Shown here piece by piece: positions 53,402 through 60,381 of a stretch of 60,381 bases of DNA. A program made the position numbers and the translations under genes. The number at the start of each line of letters is the position of its first letter. Positions within the stretch are counted from its first letter, which is position 1. The stretch is from NCBI RefSeq assembly GCF_009711095.1, contig NZ_WMJZ01000012.1, positions 71,250 to 131,630 of the forward strand. Direction: 5' to 3'. The notes beneath the pieces are model-generated. The model searched no databases and was not told the DNA's origin. It saw only the letters and a list, made by a program, of their open reading frames with translations. Source of the stretch: Intestinirhabdus alba. Its GTDB lineage: Bacteria; Pseudomonadota; Gammaproteobacteria; Enterobacterales; Enterobacteriaceae.

Positions 53402-54034
53402 TCAGGCCTGGCGTCGGTAAAGCGCAAGCCCGGCGGCCATGCCCGCCAGCGCGGCGGCGCTGAGGCGGTTCATCCATCGCATATAGCGGGCCGACAGAAA
53501 GCGGGCCACGTTATAGCCGGCCGCGGCGTAGCAGGCCATGACGACGATGTTGATCAGCACCGAAGAGGCGGCAAAGAGAACGTACTGAGGTGCGGAGGGC
53601 TGCGAGAGATCGAGGAACTGGGGCAGAAACGCGCCGAAAAACAGCAGCCCCTTTGGATTAGACAGCGCGGTGAGCAGGCTTCTGACGAACGCCGCTTTCC
53701 CGCTCCAGCCGTTGTGCGCCGCGCCGGCTTCCTCCACGCTGATGTCGGAGGTCACCTTCGCCCGAAGCAACGATATGGCCAGCCACAGCAGGTAAGCCGT
53801 TCCCAGCCACTTGATAAGGCTGAAAAGCATTTCCGATGCCGCCATCACGGCTCCCAGACCAAGCGCCACGGCGGCGATGAGGATGATGTCGGAGCAGGCC
53901 GCGCCCAGCATTCCCGAAGCGATGGTCCGCAGGCTTCGGGTTGTGCCATTTGCAAGGGCCAGCAGCACGGTGGGGCCGGGTATAACCGTAACGGCCAGCG
54001 AGGCAAGGCTGTAAATGAGCAAGGTGTGGGTCAT
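53402..54034 (-). CDS. LysE/RhtB-family amino acid exporter
   Basis: The 210-residue membrane protein has about six hydrophobic helices and the family start LASLAVTVIPGPTVLLALANGTTRS (signature PGPTxLLxxxxG). It exports an amino acid or derivative; the substrate cannot be read. The ATG has a GGGAAGAGAG site. A possible promoter (TTGATT at 54116-54111 and CATAAA at 54093-54088, spacing 17, minus strand) lies just upstream. Exporters of this family are often next to a divergent LysR regulator. Here that position holds only a relic (54206-54413). Confidence 0.9.
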   Translation of the reverse strand: MTHTLLIYSLASLAVTVIPGPTVLLALANGTTRSLRTIASGMLGAACSDIILIAAVALGLGAVMAASEMLFSLIKWLGTAYLLWLAISLLRAKVTSDISVEEAGAAHNGWSGKAAFVRSLLTALSNPKGLLFFGAFLPQFLDLSQPSAPQYVLFAASSVLINIVVMACYAAAGYNVARFLSARYMRWMNRLSAAALAGMAAGLALYRRQA

Positions 54035-54205
54035 CTCTCTCTTCCCTGTTGATGAGAGGCCGCCGCAGCGCGGCCTGCGAGGTAATATTTATGGTATGTT
54101 TACCGCGCGAAATCAATCACAATGTGCCGGGCAGGCCCGGCCGCCTGCGTGATGTTGTCCCCCCCTTTCAAACAGAATGACCTGGCGCAAAAAGAACAAA
54201 CGTAT

Positions 54206-54413
54206 ATGGAACGGCAAAAACTTCCGCCGCTGAAACAGCCGCAATGTTTTCTTGCGGCTGCGGACGCGCTGAGTTTTCGTCGGGCGGCGGAAAAATGAAT
54301 ATGACCCAGCCGCCGTTAACGCGGCAGATATCTGGCTGGAGGAGGAGGATCGCCACTACCTCAATGAAGCCGGACGTGATTTCTCCGTGCAGGGGGCGCG
54401 ATATATCGAATAG
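54206..54413 (+). pseudogene. Decayed LysR-family regulator
   Basis: Translating the plus strand gives the start of a LysR protein: MERQKLPPLKQPQCFLAAA, then DALSFRRAAEK to a TGA at 54296. Directly after, in a shifted frame, comes MTQPPLTRQI (from 54301), the next part of the LysR helix-turn-helix. A further shift gives LEEEDRHYLNEAGRDFSVQGA up to TAG at 54411-54413, which resembles the LEEELG...LTEAG segment with about ten residues deleted. The effector-binding domain is missing. The gene faced away from the LysE exporter, the usual layout of exporter and regulator, so it is probably its lost regulator. Confidence 0.75.
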
Positions 54414-54842
54414 GGAATGAAAGGCGTCAACGCATAGCGACGCGCCCGACCGTCGGACGGCGCTGCCGGCTCTTTGGCCCGGCGTCCGGGGCCGGTTTTT
54501 CATCACTCCTTCCGGGCCTGTGAACGATAAATCCGCGCCCGGTCGGCGGGGTGAATTTTAGCCGATTATACATTTGATAATGGCCCGTTCTCATTCTGAT
54601 AAATAATGGGTCATTCGCGCCGGAAGGCGGGACTTTGCTGAAGGACAGCAGCGCTATTTCATTATTTTTTCGTCCTTTTTTGTCTTTACGATCACAAAAA
54701 CCAACCTGACTGATTCCGCTTTTCCCGACTGGCACAAAAATTGGATCGTTGTCGGTGATGGGGCTTTTCCCGGGCGCTAAGTGATACCGCAAGCAAAGGC
54801 TGAGCCGGGTTAGACACCAAAAGACAATAAAAGGGGAATGCT
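54414..54842 (+). promoter_or_regulatory. Upstream region of the molybdoenzyme operon
   Basis: The 429 bases contain no supported gene. A sigma54-like promoter is present near the end (see separate entry). AATGGCCCGTT near 54580 and AATGGGTCATT near 54605 form a loose repeat that might be part of an activator site. The first 100 bases may contain more unrecognisable LysR remains. Confidence 0.4.
54730..54745 (+). promoter_or_regulatory. Sigma54-like promoter upstream of the molybdoenzyme operon
   Basis: TGGCAC, five A residues and TTGGA match the -24/-12 consensus TGGCAC-N5-TTGCA with one mismatch, in the otherwise invariant GC of the -12 box. The spacing is exact. It lies about 98 bases before the ATG at 54843. 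Confidence 0.45.
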
Positions 54843-57800
54843 ATGTGTGCTTTACGTTCGTCATCGCCTGGGCGCGTGGATGGTCTGGCGAAGGTCAGAG
54901 GAACCGCGATTTACGGTGATGATATTACTCTGCCCGGAATGCTTTATGGGGTCTGCCGCTATGCGGATATCCCCGCCGGAAAAATTGAACATATCGATCT
55001 GAGCGACGCCCTGGCCGTCGACGGGGTGGTGAAAATCGCTACCTGGCAGGATATTCCCGGCACGCCGGTGGTGGGGGTCATCGTAAAAGACTACCTGCCG
55101 ATCGTGAAAGATGAAGTGGTCTTCCACGGTGACGTGGTGGCCGTGGTGGCCGCTACCACCTACGAAGCGGCCTGCGAAGCCGCCGATAAAATTCACGTCC
55201 GCTACACCCCGCTTGCGCCGATAACCGACGTCGAGGCGGCGCTGGACCCGCAGGCGCGGCTGATCCACCCGGACAGAAGCGACAATATCGCCGCCCATCA
55301 TCACACCGTCAAAGGCGATGTGGAGAAAGGGTTTGCCGAGTCCAGCCACATCATTGAGCGGGAATATGAGGTCGGCTTTCAGGAACACGCCTATATCGAA
55401 CCGGAGGTGGTGCTGACCTGGCCGGACCCGACCGACGGCAGCATGATTATCTCCGGCTCTATTCAGAACCCCCACCGCGTGCGCGGCTTCGTCGCGAAGT
55501 TTATGGACTGGCCCCAGAGCCGGATTAACGTCAAGCGCGCGGTCATGGGCGGCTCCTTCGGCGGTAAAGACGACATTATCGATCATCTGGCCTGCCGCTC
55601 CGTCCTGCTGTCCCACCTTACCGGCCGGCCGGTCAAGTTTACCTATACCCGCGAACAGTCGATTATCGAAAGCTGTAAGCGCCACCCCTATAAAATGAAG
55701 TACAAGGCCGGGGTGGACGATACCGGGCGCATTCTGGCCATTGATATCAATATTCTCGCGGACAGCGGCGGCTATGCCGCCTCGTCGCCGTTCGTCACCT
55801 GGCGCTCCTCGGTGCAGGCCGCCGGGCCGTACAATATTCCTAACGTGCATATCGACGTTAAGGCGGTTTATACCAATAACAGCTATACCTCGGCGATGCG
55901 CGGCTTCGGTTCACCGCAGGTGGTGTACGCCAACGAATCCTTTATGGATGAAATCGCCGATTACCTGAACATCTCGCCGGTGGCCCTGCGCGAAATCAAC
56001 GCCCTGCGCCAGGGCGACATCTCCATCACCGGCCAGGTGTTTGATAAACATACCGTTTCGGCGATAGAGGTACTAAGAAAGGCGGCCACCTCGGCGGAGT
56101 TTATGGCGAAGCGCCAGCGCTATCAGGAGCTGAACGCCCAGGGCGGCGTCTACCGCTATGGCATCGGCCTGGCGCTGAGCTACCGCGGCTGCTCAATTGG
56201 CGCGGAAGGTGTGGATACCTCGACGGCGCTGATTCAGGTGAACGAAGACGGCAGCGTAAGCCTGTCGACCTCGGTATCGGAAAATGGCCAGGGGCTGCAA
56301 ACCACCATGTCTCTCATCGCGGCGGAGGCCTTCGGCATCGGGCTGGAGGATATCCACTTTTTTGAACCGCCGACCTCGGTTATTGGCGACGGCGGCTCAA
56401 CGGCGGCAACCCGTGGCACTATGGTGGGCGGCGGGGCAATCCTTGAAGCGGCCGAAAAGATTAAGCAGCGTATTCTGAGCGTGGTGGGCGACAGTATCGG
56501 AACTACGACGCTGAGCGACACCCTCTGGCAGGATGGCTTTATCAGCAATATTCACGAGCCGGAACGGCGGATTGATTTCAAAACGGCGGTTAATAAAACC
56601 AAGTGGGCCAGCGTCAGCCTGAACGAGTTCGGCTGGTTTGTGCCGCCGCCGATCCACTGGGATGAAGAAAAAGGCTGCGGCAGCCCGTACTTTACCTGGG
56701 TTTACGGCTGCCAGGTGGCGGAAGTGCGGGTAAACACCAGCACCGGTAAAACCGATCTGCTGCACGTGACCGCCGCCCACGACGTCGGGCGGGTTATTAA
56801 CCAGGTCGGGTTTGAGGGGCAGGTCTACGGCGGCGTCTCTCAGGGCTTTGGCTATGCCCTGCTGGAAGACTTCAACATCGAAAACGGCCAGGTGAAGTCA
56901 GAAAACCTTGACAGCTACCTGCTGCCAACGATTAAAGATATCCCGCCGATGACGGTGATCGGCGTGGAAAACCCGGATATCGCCGGCCCGCTCGGCGCGA
57001 AAGGGATCGGCGAACCGGCCACCGAACTGGCGGCCGCGGCGATCAACAACGCGGTGAGCTTCGCGCTCGGCACGCGCTTCAATAAGCTGCCGCTGACCCT
57101 TGAGCAGGTCATCTTAGGCTATAACCTGAAAAAACCAGTTCGCCAGAGTGAAATGATGCTTGAGGCGGAGAATAAAAAGCAGGTGCTGCGCCTGACCGAC
57201 GTTAAGGTCACCCGGCCGAAGAGCCTCGACGAGGCGCTGGCGCTGCTGGCTGAAGAGGGCGTTACCGCCATAGCCGGCGGCACCGACGTTATCGTGCAGG
57301 GCCGCCTGCAGACCCGGCCGATGAGGCTGGTGGACATTTCGCACCTGAGCGAGCTGACCCAGATTAGCGAGGATCCGCAGAGCCACGAGATGATCATCGG
57401 CGCGGCGGTGAACTTTAACCGTATTACCGACCATCCGCTGCTGCGCGAGCGCTATCCGCTGCTGACCCAGGCCTGCCACACCGTCGGTTCGCACCAGATC
57501 CGCAACCGCGCCACCATCGGCGGCAATATCGTTAACGCCGCCCCCTGCGGCGACTCAATCCCGTCGGCGATCCTCTACGACGCGCGGCTGGAGCTGCGCT
57601 CGCGGGACGCCGTGCGAACCATGTCGCTCGGTGAGTTCCTGATCTCAGGCTACAAAACCCAGCGTCAGCCGGACGAGCTGTTAACCAAAGTGATCCTGCC
57701 GCCGCCGGCCCGTCCGCAGGCGAAGGGCTTTTATCATCAGCTCGGGCGGCGCAACGCGCTGAACATTACCCGCCAGAGCCTGACCGCGCTGATGGACTTT

Positions 57801-58064
57801 GCTCCGGACGGCACCGTGAGCTACTGCCGGCTGGTGGACGGGGCGCTGTTCAGTAAGCCGCAGCGCCTGCTCGACATCGAGCGCTGCCTGCTGGGCCAGC
57901 CCTTAAACGGTGAGACCATCGATCGCGCCTGCGAGCTGCTGGATCGGCTGATCTATGCCGCTATCGGCAAGCGCTGGTCGGCGGCCTATAAGCAGCCGGT
58001 CTTTGTCAGTATGTTCCGCGACATGATGGCCCAGGCGCAGCGCACCCTGAACGAACAGGCGTAA
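54843..58064 (+). CDS. Xanthine-dehydrogenase-family enzyme, fused molybdopterin and FAD subunits
   Basis: The 1073-residue protein joins two usually separate subunits. Residues 1 to about 770 are the molybdopterin-binding part (VMGGSFGGKDD, AMRGFGSPQ, and GAKGIGEPATELAAAAINNA with the catalytic Glu), without an N-terminal iron-sulfur domain. Residues about 790-1070 are a CoxM/XdhB-type FAD-binding part (TAIAGGTDVIVQGRL, IRNRATIGGNIVNAAP). The iron-sulfur subunit follows at 58258. It should be a cytoplasmic hydroxylase of a purine or other N-heterocycle, but the substrate is not fixed. The ATG at 54843 has AGGGGAAT just upstream. It differs from E. coli XdhD, in which the iron-sulfur and molybdopterin parts are fused. 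Confidence 0.85.
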   Translation: MCALRSSSPGRVDGLAKVRGTAIYGDDITLPGMLYGVCRYADIPAGKIEHIDLSDALAVDGVVKIATWQDIPGTPVVGVIVKDYLPIVKDEVVFHGDVVAVVAATTYEAACEAADKIHVRYTPLAPITDVEAALDPQARLIHPDRSDNIAAHHHTVKGDVEKGFAESSHIIEREYEVGFQEHAYIEPEVVLTWPDPTDGSMIISGSIQNPHRVRGFVAKFMDWPQSRINVKRAVMGGSFGGKDDIIDHLACRSVLLSHLTGRPVKFTYTREQSIIESCKRHPYKMKYKAGVDDTGRILAIDINILADSGGYAASSPFVTWRSSVQAAGPYNIPNVHIDVKAVYTNNSYTSAMRGFGSPQVVYANESFMDEIADYLNISPVALREINALRQGDISITGQVFDKHTVSAIEVLRKAATSAEFMAKRQRYQELNAQGGVYRYGIGLALSYRGCSIGAEGVDTSTALIQVNEDGSVSLSTSVSENGQGLQTTMSLIAAEAFGIGLEDIHFFEPPTSVIGDGGSTAATRGTMVGGGAILEAAEKIKQRILSVVGDSIGTTTLSDTLWQDGFISNIHEPERRIDFKTAVNKTKWASVSLNEFGWFVPPPIHWDEEKGCGSPYFTWVYGCQVAEVRVNTSTGKTDLLHVTAAHDVGRVINQVGFEGQVYGGVSQGFGYALLEDFNIENGQVKSENLDSYLLPTIKDIPPMTVIGVENPDIAGPLGAKGIGEPATELAAAAINNAVSFALGTRFNKLPLTLEQVILGYNLKKPVRQSEMMLEAENKKQVLRLTDVKVTRPKSLDEALALLAEEGVTAIAGGTDVIVQGRLQTRPMRLVDISHLSELTQISEDPQSHEMIIGAAVNFNRITDHPLLRERYPLLTQACHTVGSHQIRNRATIGGNIVNAAPCGDSIPSAILYDARLELRSRDAVRTMSLGEFLISGYKTQRQPDELLTKVILPPPARPQAKGFYHQLGRRNALNITRQSLTALMDFAPDGTVSYCRLVDGALFSKPQRLLDIERCLLGQPLNGETIDRACELLDRLIYAAIGKRWSAAYKQPVFVSMFRDMMAQAQRTLNEQA

Positions 58065-58257
58065 CCCACAGGGCGCGTCGCGCCCTGTGAGACCGTTGGC
58101 AAACCGCCAGGTCATCAGCGGCGAGGTTTTTAACATAACTATCAGGAAAATCAGCCTGTAGATTTTCTCCTGTTAACCGCAAAGCGGGAAGGGCAAGCGT
58201 TTTCCCGCTTTGTCAGCAATCTGACAGGGCGCGGCACGCCCTGTAAAGGACAGAGCA
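58065..58257 (+). other. Intercistronic region with three hairpins
   Basis: Three stem-loops are visible: CACAGGGCGC/GCGCCCTGTG at 58067-58089, AAAGCGGGAA/TTCCCGCTTT at about 58181-58211, and ACAGGGCG/CGCCCTGT at about 58222-58242. The first and third share their stem sequence. None has a clear T-tract. The last ends 15 bases before the next ATG, ahead of an AGGACAG site, so they may stabilise the message or set the ratio of the two subunits. Confidence 0.55.
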
Positions 58258-58716
58258 ATGAGCACAATAAAAGTAAAGGTGAACGGTAAGCTGGTAGAAG
58301 CGAAGGTGGAAGGCAATATGCGCCTGCTGGATCTGGTGCGCGATAAGCTGAATCTGACCGCGACCAAGGAAGGGTGTTCCATCGGTGAGTGCGGTGCCTG
58401 TACGGTATTGATGAACGGCGAGGCGGTCTGCTCCTGCCTGGTACTGGCCGAGCAGTGCGACGAAGCGGAAGTCACCACCCTTGAAGGGCTTAACGACAAT
58501 CCGGTGACGCAGAAGCTGCAGAAGGCGTTCATTGAAAAGGGCGGCGTGCAGTGCGGATTCTGCACCCCTGGCGTGCTGGTCAGCGCGACCGCGCTGCTGA
58601 CGAAAGAACCTAACCCGACGGAAGAGCAGCTTAAAGACGTGCTGGAAGGCAACATGTGTCGCTGCACCGGCTACCAGCCTATCCTCGATTCCATTCAACA
58701 CGCCCTGAAATCATAG
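58258..58716 (+). CDS. [2Fe-2S] subunit of the xanthine-dehydrogenase-family enzyme
   Basis: The 152-residue protein carries two [2Fe-2S] clusters. The N-terminal plant-ferredoxin type has CSIGECGACTVLMNGEAVCSC, and the C-terminal type has CGFCTPG plus CRCTGYQPI. It passes electrons from the molybdenum centre in the large subunit to FAD. The short size and motifs match CoxS/XdhC-type subunits. It follows the fused large subunit 193 bases downstream, forming a complete three-cofactor enzyme. Confidence 0.93.
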   Translation: MSTIKVKVNGKLVEAKVEGNMRLLDLVRDKLNLTATKEGCSIGECGACTVLMNGEAVCSCLVLAEQCDEAEVTTLEGLNDNPVTQKLQKAFIEKGGVQCGFCTPGVLVSATALLTKEPNPTEEQLKDVLEGNMCRCTGYQPILDSIQHALKS

Positions 58717-58748
58717 CGAAAAAAGCCGGGAAGCTTTTCGCATTCCCG
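58717..58748 (-). terminator. Rho-independent terminator of fdhF
   Basis: On the minus strand CCGGGAA, a ten-base loop and TTCCCGG are followed by CTTTTTT. It lies between the converging fdhF and iron-sulfur genes and is oriented for fdhF. Confidence 0.75.
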
Positions 58749-58777
58749 GAATACCAGGCAGGGCAGTAAACGATACG

Positions 58778-58803
58778 GGCGGCGCAATGCGCCGCCTTTA
58801 CAA
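58778..58803 (+). terminator. GC-rich hairpin, possible terminator of the molybdoenzyme operon
   Basis: GGCGGCGC (58778-58785), a three-base loop and GCGCCGCC are followed by TTTAC on the plus strand. The short T-run makes it a weaker terminator than its neighbour. Confidence 0.55.
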
Positions 58804-60381
58804 TTAGCCCACGGCGCTTTCCCGCAGGCGGGACTTCAGCTTGTTGTACTCGTCAATAACATACTGCTCGGTGGCGCGCTGATCGGCGATCGGCTCGACG
58901 CGCACGGCGCAGTATTTGTACTCCGGCGTTTTGGTTATCGGGCTTAAGTTCTCGGTAACCAGCTCGTTGCAGGCACCGATCCACCACTGGTAGGTCATAT
59001 AGATCGCCCCTTTGTTCGGGCGGTCGCTGACCTGCGCACGGGTGATGACCCGGCCCTTGCGGGAGTTGACCCACACCAGCGCCTCATCCTCAATGCCCAG
59101 GCGCTCCGCGTCGGCGCGATTGATCTGCGCATAGCCCGGTTCGTCCGCCAGCGCCGCCAGCGCCGCGCAGTTGCCGGTCATCGAGCGGCAGGAGTAGTGG
59201 CCCACTTCGCGCACCGTGGAGAGCACCATCGGGTACTCGTCGGTGAGCTTGTCGAGGGGGGCGACCCAGTCACAGGTAAAGAACTGCGCCTTCCCGTTTG
59301 GCGTGGAGAAGCGCTCTTTAAACAGGTACGAGGTCCCCTGGTCGGCGTCGGACTCGTCCCGGCACGGCCACATCACGTAGCCCAGCTCGCCCATCTTCTC
59401 ATAGGTGGCACCGTAGTAGTTCGGGCACAGGTGACGCAGCTCGTCCCAGATCTCCTGGGTGTTGTTGTAGTGCATCGGGTAGCCCATCCGGGTGGCGATT
59501 TCGCTGATGATCTGCCAGTCGGTTTTCAGGTCCCACTTCGGCTCCACCGCCTTGAAGAAGCGCTGGAAGCCGCGGTCCGCCGCGGTATAGACCCCTTCAT
59601 GCTCGCCCCACGAGGTGGCGGGCAGGATCACGTCCGCCGCCGCTGCGGTTTTGGTCATAAAGATGTCCTGAACGATAACCAGCTCCAGATCTTCAAAGGC
59701 CTGGCGCACGGCGGACAGCTCGGCGTCGGTCTGCAGCGGATCTTCACCCATGATGTACGCGGCGCGCACTTCGCCGTGGGCCACGCGGTGCGGCAGCTCG
59801 CTGATGCGGTAGCCGGTGTGGGCCGGCAGGCTCTCCACGCCCCAGGCTTTGGCGAACTTCTCGCGGTTGGCCGGGTCCTTCACGTACTGGTAGCCGGGAT
59901 AGGTATCCGGCAGCGCGCCCATGTCGCAGGCACCCTGGACGTTGTTCTGACCGCGCACCGGGTTCACCCCGACGCTCGGCTTGCCGAGGTTGCCGGTGAG
60001 CATCGCCAGGCTGGTCAGGGAGCGCACGGTTTCCACCCCCTGGTAGAACTGGGTGACGCCCATGCCCCACAGGATAGTGGCGCTTTTCGCCGTGGCGTAC
60101 ATCCGCGCCGCCTGGCGGATATCGTGGGCGCGTACGCCGGTAATATCCGCAACGGATTCCGGGGTGTAGCCCTCGACGATTTTCCGGTATTCTGCAAACC
60201 CTTCCGTACGGGAGTCGACGAACGCCCGGTCGTAGAGGTTTTCTTCAATAATGACGTGCCCCATGGCGTTGAGCAGCGCGATATTCGAGCCGTTCTTCAA
60301 CGCGATGTGCATGTCGGCAATGCGCGCGGTTTCGATTCTTCGCGGATCGCAGACGATGATTTTCGCCCCGTTACGCTTCGC
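58804..60381 (-). CDS. fdhF: Formate dehydrogenase H (partial, 3' three quarters)
   Basis: FdhF oxidises formate to CO2 in the formate hydrogenlyase complex. The 525 residues present correspond to about residues 191-715 of E. coli FdhF with near-identity, from AKRNGAKIIVCDPRR at the window edge to DQRATEQYVIDEYNKLKSRL at the end. The motif LPATSWGEHEGVYTAADRG and GQNNVQGACDMG (molybdopterin pockets) are intact. The N-terminal [4Fe-4S] site and the selenocysteine codon (residue 140 in E. coli) are outside the window, so selenium dependence cannot be checked. The upstream promoter is also outside. Hydrogenase-3 genes are not in the window. Confidence 0.97.
   Translation of the reverse strand, partial: AKRNGAKIIVCDPRRIETARIADMHIALKNGSNIALLNAMGHVIIEENLYDRAFVDSRTEGFAEYRKIVEGYTPESVADITGVRAHDIRQAARMYATAKSATILWGMGVTQFYQGVETVRSLTSLAMLTGNLGKPSVGVNPVRGQNNVQGACDMGALPDTYPGYQYVKDPANREKFAKAWGVESLPAHTGYRISELPHRVAHGEVRAAYIMGEDPLQTDAELSAVRQAFEDLELVIVQDIFMTKTAAAADVILPATSWGEHEGVYTAADRGFQRFFKAVEPKWDLKTDWQIISEIATRMGYPMHYNNTQEIWDELRHLCPNYYGATYEKMGELGYVMWPCRDESDADQGTSYLFKERFSTPNGKAQFFTCDWVAPLDKLTDEYPMVLSTVREVGHYSCRSMTGNCAALAALADEPGYAQINRADAERLGIEDEALVWVNSRKGRVITRAQVSDRPNKGAIYMTYQWWIGACNELVTENLSPITKTPEYKYCAVRVEPIADQRATEQYVIDEYNKLKSRLRESAVG

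Noticed and set aside
54168-54506. Minus-strand frame over the LysR relic
   Set aside because: No domain or ribosome binding site; the plus strand shows clear LysR pieces.

Overview
The window is chromosomal DNA from a GC-rich member of the Enterobacteriaceae, in the broad Klebsiella/Enterobacter/Cronobacter range. The genus cannot be settled from sequence alone. The evidence is the near-identity of HybO-HybG, YghW, Gss and FdhF to the E. coli proteins, ERIC-type repeat cores, and a complete enterobacterial type VI secretion locus.

Layout. (1) 1-7359: the last codons of what is probably a chemoreceptor, yghW behind a perfect AT-rich palindrome, and the complete hydrogenase-2 operon hybOABCDEFG, tightly packed and translationally coupled. 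(2) 7360-11180: a scarred segment with three copies of a roughly 310-340 bp repeat carrying an ERIC core. Two of them are nearly identical and inverted. They enclose an orphan periplasmic binding protein of the ferric siderophore/cobalamin class and a frameshifted rhs relic with a coupled small downstream gene. (3) 11181-13998: a ModA-like protein without a signal peptide, then gss (glutathionylspermidine synthetase/amidase). (4) 14059-46314: a T6SS locus with all 13 core components on two divergent arms. The minus arm is tssF-tssG-tssA, a fimbrial adhesin, a GlcNAc-transferase-like glycosyltransferase, an OmpA-domain protein and an Eag/DUF1795 chaperone. The plus arm is clpV, a chaperone-usher fimbrial operon (pilin, chaperone, usher, minor pilin), tssB, tssC, hcp, tssJ, tssK, tssL, tssM, an unrecognised gene, vgrG with a Pro/Thr/Ser repeat tail, PAAR, a TagK-like gene, impE/tagJ and tssE. 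(5) 46315-50436: an AT-rich stretch with a LuxR-type regulator followed by a pertactin-like autotransporter. (6) 50767-54034: a CidA/LrgA-CidB/LrgB pair, a PerC-like regulator, a Cfa-type methyltransferase and a convergent LysE exporter. The decayed remains of a LysR gene lie on the opposite strand just upstream of the exporter. (7) 54843-60381: a fused molybdopterin plus FAD dehydrogenase subunit, its separate two-[2Fe-2S] subunit, and the 3' three quarters of fdhF (formate dehydrogenase H) on the minus strand.

How the genes fit together. The two ends are redox enzymes: nickel-iron hydrogenase 2 and two molybdoenzymes. The centre is an envelope and cell-contact island. The most unusual feature is that the T6SS is interleaved on both arms with one chaperone-usher fimbrial system: subunits and assembly machinery lie on the clpV arm, the tip adhesin on the tssA arm. 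A cytoplasmic GlcNAc-transferase-like enzyme is translationally coupled to the adhesin and OmpA genes. The only obvious mucin-like protein in the locus is the Pro/Thr/Ser-rich VgrG tail, which suggests, as inference only, a glycosylated T6SS spike or a glycosylated surface component. Several regulatory structures (palindrome, hcp leader hairpins, intercistronic hairpins, a sigma54-like promoter) are read from sequence only.
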